Shown here piece after piece: positions 21,340 to 26,856 of a DNA stretch of 26,856 nucleotides. Source of the stretch: Pelargonium cotyledonis (taxonomy: Eukaryota > Streptophyta > Magnoliopsida > Geraniales > Geraniaceae). The stretch is from contig JAYMTA010000563.1 in the NCBI GenBank assembly GCA_036897625.1, positions 1 through 26,856 on the forward strand, given 5' to 3'. A program made the position numbers and the translations under genes. The notes below the pieces were generated by a model. That model had not been told where the DNA came from and did no database searches. It saw nothing but the letters and a program-made list of their open reading frames with translations. The stretch's first letter is position 1; each line of letters opens with the position of its first letter.

Positions 21340-24300
21340 TCACCTTGATCCCTTCCTCATTTTGGACCTCGCATATCTAAGAGAGCTCAAGCAAAGAATG
21401 CATATTAATGATTGATAATGAATCGTGATTATCTTGATTAAAATTGCTAAGAAAGTTGAGGAGCCTAACTCTATGTGCATGCCACCTCTGTCAGATGATG
21501 GTAGCGTGCTGCCCTGAAGATCTTCCATGACCTTACTAGCTTGCTCAATTTCCTGCCGGAAGTGAAAGAGTTATATAAGATCAAAATCAATGCCCAATTT
21601 ATTCCCTAGTTTGGGACTAATGACGGGTGATTTTGTTCTGCCTGTGTAAGGCAAGAAAAATGTTTAAGATGATTTGGACATGTGGAGGGTAGAGAGAGTA
21701 GTGACCATTATTCCTAACAATGCGGGCCGCGGGCCTAAATGAGCAGGACGGAAAACCGCACGTGTTTTTATCAGGTTACTTTTCGTCAGTCCTAACATGT
21801 CTTGTTACTTAGTAAAACAAATTAGAACCGATCTAAAGTTACAAAATAAGAACACGTGCATATTTTGGAAAATGAGAAACTAAAAGGGTAGAGGTAGACC
21901 TAAGTTAACATATACAGAAGTAGTGAAGAAAGACGTTATAGCACTTGGCTTAACTAAGAAGATAGCATTAAAAAGGACAGAGTGGAGATGGAGAATACGA
22001 GCAGAAGATCCCAAAGATTTTTGCTAATAGATTCATTTAGCCGACCCGTCCTTATTTATGAAATGGCTTGGTTGTTTTTTTATGTAATGCCCTAACTAGT
22101 GTTTTGATGTTGTTATATACTATACCATGAGTTTTTCCATTTATTGCTCAGTTTGCTCTGTATATGAATCTTATTTCCTTTTGTATTTGATACTTAATAA
22201 CGTAGACTAAGTTTCCAAAATGACAATTAGTTACTGGGGGAATATCTATTCAGCTATCGAAACGAATATTCGATATTTACATAAACCAAGTATATCATAC
22301 CTGAAAATCAGCAAAGGCAACGGGCATTCCACCCCTAGCACGCATTTTAAGCACATTGAAACCCGGATATCTGTCACCAAAAATAACCAAACCTATAAAC
22401 TTTCCCAGATGATGAATTACTTTGATGAATATAAGCTTCTACTAAAAGATTCATCAAAATGAAGATGTGAACGCAACTTACTGAGAAAGTACTTCCTTTA
22501 GTTCATGTTCAGAGCAATTAGGACCTAGATTTGCAATAAACAAAGTGGAGCATGCTCGCAGACCTCCATCAGCTATCTTTTCTGGCTGCTCCTGTAACAA
22601 CCGGAAAGCAAGTGCTGACATGTATGAATTACAGAATAATCACTTACCGAAGTTAAATTCTGCAAATGAATGAAATATAAAAGTCATCCATAGCGTGAAA
22701 ATGTCACCTACACCCACTTTCACTTATGTAATTGAGTTGCATGCTCTCTATCAACCTCACTTTAAATTTCACATGGGACACTAGTTTTTACCCGTCATTA
22801 TTTTTCTTCTGAAAAATACGCAATATTAACATACCACAGTAAACATTTGAAGCTTGTAACTACAATAAGAATCATGGTTTTACTTACATTTAGAGCTCCT
22901 ATAGCATTGTCAGCATCCACTGTATCCACACTGCATGTTACCATACAAGAAAACATACTTAGTTGTGTGCAAGGCATTCAAGAGCTTGAGAAATGTTCAT
23001 TGCATTACAAAGCTAGAAACTGAGAAGTTGACAACATCAGATTTTCAAATAAATTGAATATTGTTCTTTCTGAGTGCTTTCAACCTCTTTTTTGTTGCTG
23101 AATCATCTTTGTTGCCAGGATCGGGATTATCTGTCTCAGATGATTCATCAGAATCACTGTCTCCTGAGAGTGTAAACTTGTGTCAATATGTGCAAGCGAG
23201 CAATAGAATAAATTTCATTCCAGTAAGAGAAAGTGACCCAATAACAGAAAACTTGGAAAAAACCAAAATTTACAACATGCTTAGCCTGAACGTCACAATG
23301 CCATCATTAGCACTTACAAACAAAAGGACAAAAAATTGAATTACCATCATGATTACTGGATGTTTCTTGCGCATTACTTGCAGCTTTAGTTCTGTTATCA
23401 ATAACAACATAGACTCCATCTCCTGCAAGAGACTAGTCAATTAACCATTCATGATAGTAATGAAGAAAGAATGCACATGCACGTAATCTTGTAACTGATT
23501 TAGGGAACAATTTGAATAATAAAATCAGTCACTATGATATGCATTTTCTTACCCGGTTTACGTCTCCTAGAGTTTGACGTAGCCAGTTCAACATGCAGAA
23601 CATCCCCAGTTTGAAGATCAAATTTAACACCCTGAACATAATCATCCCAATACAATAGGCTAAGATAGAATCATGATCTTAAAAAAGCTTTGCATGTCCC
23701 CTCAAAAAGATAGAATGCCTTGTAGTCAAATTTTCTACTGACCATCCAATTAGTTGGATAACGCCGATAAAAAAAATAAATAGAATCCAAGTTGGATAAC
23801 AGTACAACATTAAACAAGCATGCCTATACCTATGTGTTAGCAGAGATCATATTTAAATTCCATGTGATAACATTCTATAACACATGCCACATTATTGGAT
23901 CAGAAAGAAAGCATTGTGTCAAAGATAAAAAGAAAATCAAAACGATGTGTCATGATCAATAAGTGACAACTAATATTGAGGGACGTCGCTTATAAAAACG
24001 AGGAAATCTACAGCTTGAAAATATTCAAAACTAATAAAGAAATTGCATTTGGGCATCACTGAACTGGTGATTGCACTCTAAGTCAATGCAATATTAATTT
24101 GTCCATTTATTGATTGGAGATTCTCAGATAACCACATATCCATGGCAGGAGTAATTCTCAAGGAATAGAAAAATACAAAAATCCTCACATTTAATGCATG
24201 TAATGCTGCAATCGCTGACTGATGGTTGGAGAAGGTAGCAAATGCAACAACCTGCAACCATGAACAAATCTTCTTTAGGTAATTTGAAGGATAACGAACT

Positions 24301-25295
24301 TACAAGTACAACCAACAAAATGAATATCATTTATGAGAAATGTCAGACAGATGATTAAAGATGGAAAAATATTTAGTTAAGTGAGTAACAGAATTATCTT
24401 TATCAGAGTTTTATAATTTCATCCGGGCCTGTCAGCTTCATATCTGGATGTGGACATTTTATTCTCTTTAGTCTTTACGTTCTTAAAATCTTCATAAATA
24501 TACCGAGGCAACATTTGGATTACAAAATTTGGAATGAGAATGAGAATCAATAATGGGAATAGGAATATGACTCTCATCTACCGAAGCAATTGAAAACCTC
24601 TATAATCACCAAAATGAGACCATCTATATAACCAAAATAGTAATTAATTCGACAATCCTCTACATTTTCCATCATTCAAACCTAGAAAAGAACTGAGAAT
24701 TCTTCTGAATTGTACCTGAATTCAACATTTCCACTAGTGAGCTTCAATCAAAAGATAAATTGACAAGACAATGAGAAGCAGAACAACGCAAACTCAGAAA
24801 CATCTTCGCAACAATTATAGCAACCAATAATTTGACAATCCTCCTCATTCAAACCTAAAATAACTGAAAATTCTTCCATATCGAACTTGAATTCAACATT
24901 TCCACTAGTGAGCTTCGCTCAAAAAAATACATGCACATATGGAAATCAGAACAAAGCAAATCTCAGAAACATCTTCGCAACTATTAGCAACGAATAAGCT
25001 GAATTTCAGTTAGAATGTCAAAGAATAGTACAGCTCAAAGAGTAAAAAATTGAAAGAAAAAAAAAATCTCAGGAGCCAAACAAATAGGGAATGAAAAATA
25101 TAACCGAACCTGATCGCCACGACCAGTGTACTTGAGCTGATAGTAGTCGAAGCCATGGCGGCGGCGGAAGAGATTGTGAATCTCGCGGGGCTTGATGTCG
25201 TCGGGGGGGCCCGAAACGAACAGCGTGTTGATATCGCTCCGATCTGATTGTAGCTGCGGTTGCAAGTAGTAGGGATCGTACGGATGGTACGCCAT
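21340..25295 (-). CDS. RNA-binding protein with two RRM domains (WHI3/SCW1-like plant family)
   Basis: Probable single-stranded RNA-binding protein of 275 residues. Coding exons, in order of the minus strand: 25295-25110, 24251-24189, 23631-23553, 23422-23345, 23163-23085, 22930-22888, 22591-22482, 22370-22301, 21552-21470 and 21376-21340 (828 nt). All introns are GT-AG, two with weak GTTGAA and GTTAGG donors. The N-terminus MAYHPYDPYY leads into RRM1 (about 23-105; RNP2-like TLFVSG, RNP1-like VVAFATF). An acidic Ser/Asp linker (about 130-175) follows, then RRM2 (about 191-268; RNP2 STLFIANLG, RNP1-like MPVAFADF) and a basic tail (ARSKMRKGSR). Plant relatives are named 'cell wall integrity protein scw1' or 'RNA-binding protein with multiple splicing'. 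The start at 25295 is the only ATG before RRM1, since the open frame upstream begins at CTG. Target RNAs are unknown. The gene converges on the kinase gene. Confidence 0.92.
21661..22027 (+). mobile_element. LINE ORF2 C-terminal remnant in intron 8 of the RRM gene (antisense)
   Basis: On the plus strand, opposite to the host gene, 21884-22027 is open for 47 codons to a TAA. It reads KGRGRPKLTYTEVVKKD, then ALGLTKKIALKRTEWRWRI and RAEDPKDFC. This is the conserved C-terminal block (GRGRPK...W..V..KD...L.L....A..R..W...I...DP) of a large class of plant reverse-transcriptase-like LINE proteins. About 200 bases upstream, near 21664-21690, is the preceding FGHVEGR motif of the same protein, with a stop replacing its tryptophan (RWFGHV reads R-stop-FGHV). 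The two blocks are normally much closer, so other DNA separates them. It lies within intron 8 (21553-22300). Confidence 0.75.
21758..21859. mobile_element. Small inverted-repeat (hairpin) insertion nested in the LINE remnant
   Basis: GCACGTGTTTTTAT at 21758-21771 pairs with ATAAGAACACGTGC at 21846-21859, 13 of 14 positions. The roughly 100-base unit sits between the FGHV and GRGRPK blocks of the LINE, where relatives have only a short linker. A short DNA element or MITE inserted into the LINE would explain the gap. No target-site duplication is clear, and the inserted segment may extend to about 21703-21880. Confidence 0.4.
24651..25010. repeat. Tandem duplication, 183-bp period, in RRM gene intron 1
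   Basis: GACAATCCTC starts at 24651 and again at 24834. Both units continue through ATTCAAACCTA, GAATTCAACATTTCCACTAG with the following TGAGCTTC, and TCAGAAACATCTTCGCAAC in the same order. The copies differ by substitutions and small indels. The array lies inside intron 1 (24252-25109) near its 5' splice site and has no coding content. Confidence 0.8.
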
Positions 25296-25417
25296 TGCTG
25301 ATGAAGGCAACAGCAAGACCGTGGTTGTGACGGTCGTCCCTCCGGCTGCGGCGGCGGCGGTGGCGGAAGCGGCGGTTGAGGAAAGGTGGCGGTTGGCGGA
25401 AGAGGGAATTGGGAATG

Positions 25418-25426
25418 CTATATAAC
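25418..25426 (-). promoter_or_regulatory. Candidate TATA box of the RRM gene
   Basis: TTATATAGC on the minus strand lies about 30 bases before the GC-rich block 25300-25390, which looks like the 5' leader (rich in GGC/GCC triplets, with a GCGGCGGCGGTGGCGG-like run at about 25347-25370). Transcription would start near 25390 and give a leader of about 100 bases. The position fits well. Confidence 0.5.
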
Positions 25427-25429
25427 AGA

Positions 25430-26757
25430 GTACAAGCTCAATTCAGCACTGCTACCCCTAAGAGTACAACCAGCATATGCAGTGATACTAGAACTTAGAA
25501 ATAGTTTATTTGTATCTTATTTGTGTAAAGAGAATGAGTTGGCTGAGACTCTCAGCCAACACACAGAGAAATCGAATCCGGGCGGGGCGCTTTGCGCTCA
25601 AAAATTTACTTGGGCAAGTGTGGGTGTAAATCGCTGACGTGGCATCATCTATTTGGCCAGATTAAATGGCTGAGAGTATTTAATCATGGCTGAAAAACAT
25701 TATTCTCTTTGTCTCGTATTATATGATAAAAACAAACTCAACATCTATATTTATTAAGTATTGAATGTTGATACGACATGTTAAATATCTATGTCGACAT
25801 ATCATGTTTGTGCGAATTTTATGTAAATAAGCGACGATGTAAATTGCAAATCAATGTTATTTTATGTATTGTATACTCGACATGTATCATTATATAATTT
25901 TTTAAATGATTGGTTCACCTAAAATGACCTATATATCCTAAGAAAAATATGAAACATAATTTGGGTCAAAAGCTAATTTAAGATCAAAAGTAATGTTCAA
26001 TTACTCTTATATAGTGTCCCAAATTTCAAAATTTATATAGCCTAATATTATCTATTTGAAATAGTATGTAGTACCTTACATAAAAACAATTATTTTTAAT
26101 TACATCTTGGGTCATACTTAGTAATCTAAGTTGTTTTTTGTGAATGATTGTAAAATTCAACCACTTAATTATAAGTTTATGCACTAAAATACTCAAAATG
26201 ATATACGTGGAGACATGAGTCTCAAACTAAAAACATTACTTTTGTAAAAATCGAGTTCATAATCGTAGAGTTTGTAATATATACCTAAGTTTATGCGCAT
26301 TTAAAACTTGATTCAAACTTTTGTTTGTTTTAATTGCATATATGTTTTGATTCGGTTATAATAAATTTGTAGACTAGAATACCCGAAATCTAATGTGCAA
26401 TTTGGGACTTGCACCTTGTTTGAAACAAAATTGAGTTAATAATAACCATTTGCAACTCGAATTCGAGAAAATAAACTTAATTCCATACTCACTCGTACTG
26501 TAGAAACACGTCCATTGAAAAACAAACATAACTGGAGCTCCTAACAGTTAACTTTAATTAGAGATACAAATTTTTAATCACATAATTAAGAAAAAATAGA
26601 GACAATCAAATAACAATTGACTAAAAAATTACACAATTGGAAAAATGAATTAAAATCTAAAAATTTCCAAAAAAATCACACAAATGCCAATTGCAATTAA
26701 CTTCAATTAAATAAATTAAAAAAAACAGACACACTACAATTCCACAAACCGATCAGT
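25430..26757. other. Intergenic AT-rich spacer
   Basis: About 1.3 kb between the RRM promoter and the putative gene end at the right edge. The first 250 bases have mixed composition and an open frame (25386-25637, +) without family resemblance. From 25680 on, the sequence is very AT-rich with no open frame of note, no inverted ends and no recognisable repeat. Its last part may be 3' untranslated sequence of the gene beginning at 26758. Confidence 0.5.
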
Positions 26758-26856
26758 TTAACTCGAAGACGAAGCTCCGGCGCCGACGCTGGTGAGCAAT
26801 CCTCCGGCGGCGGCAGCTTCCTCGTCCAGGCACAAAACGTCCGTCTTTCTCCCCGC
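26758..26856 (-). CDS. Putative 3' end of an unidentified GC-rich gene (partial)
   Basis: The minus strand is open from the right edge for 32 codons to a TAA at 26760-26758, giving AGRKTDVLCLDEE followed by an Ala/Gly/Ser-rich tail ending in SSSS. GC content jumps from about a quarter just left of the stop to about two thirds here, with G/C at most third positions. That is typical of a coding exon abutting a 3' untranslated region. I do not recognise the family. A 5' leader of a plus-strand gene would be the main alternative. Confidence 0.45.
   Translation of the reverse strand, partial: AGRKTDVLCLDEEAAAAGGLLTSVGAGASSSS

Noticed and set aside
22220-23339. Plus-strand open frames at 22220-22462 and 23061-23339
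   Set aside because: They are antisense shadows of RRM-gene exons and introns.
24500-24600. Possible MITE with GGAATGAGAATGAGAATC words in RRM intron 1
   Set aside because: The words recall common plant MITEs, but no inverted end pair or duplication could be found.
25386-25637. 83-codon plus-strand open frame over the RRM promoter
   Set aside because: It is antisense to the presumed leader and TATA region and has no family resemblance.
1-26856. tRNA, rRNA, CRISPR, prokaryotic operon or LTR-type element
   Set aside because: No cloverleaf with intact A and B boxes (only the degenerate SINE head), no regularly spaced repeat-spacer array, no ribosomal sequence, and no long direct terminal repeats were seen.

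Overview
The window is nuclear DNA of a flowering plant, probably a eudicot. Three lines of evidence support this: GT-AG introns with AT-rich bodies, about 70% A+T between genes, and three recognisable plant gene families. Lamiales-type asterids are a guess that I cannot confirm. No bacterial, viral, CRISPR, rRNA or tRNA gene was seen.

Layout. (1) Bases 1-364 (+) are the last two coding exons of an ABCC-type ABC transporter that begins left of the window. (2) Bases 2412-7705 (+) hold a complete second copy, an ABCC8-like full transporter of 11 coding exons and 1442 residues; the two form a head-to-tail tandem pair. (3) Bases 7706-13990 are a 6.3-kb gene desert with a TIR element, a LINE RNase H remnant and a dispersed repeat. 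(4) Bases 15654-20494 (+) encode a 751-residue receptor-like cytoplasmic kinase with an N-terminal USP-like domain, preceded by a long leader from about 14030. (5) Bases 21340-25295 (-) encode a 275-residue protein with two RRMs in 10 coding exons, convergent with the kinase gene. (6) Bases 26758-26856 (-) look like the GC-rich 3' end of another gene running off the right edge. The spliced models of (2), (4) and (5) were assembled by hand; every junction is GT-AG and each total is a multiple of three.

The repeats are mostly small and non-autonomous. They include a hAT-like MITE (777-975), a 56-bp minisatellite (1011-1234), a SINE-like insertion in one ABCC8 intron, a Harbinger-like element (10348-11011), a TIR element in kinase intron 1, two LINE remnants (one with a nested hairpin insertion) and a 183-bp tandem duplication in RRM intron 1. 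No LTR or other virus-like element was recognised.

The three main genes have no evident pathway link: transport of conjugates across a membrane, cytoplasmic signalling, and RNA binding. I found nothing that looks like a previously undescribed biological system. The points most worth a second look are the tandem ABCC8 pair, the SINE in its intron, the kinase whose catalytic residues contradict the 'inactive' label of its relatives, and the nested LINE fossil.
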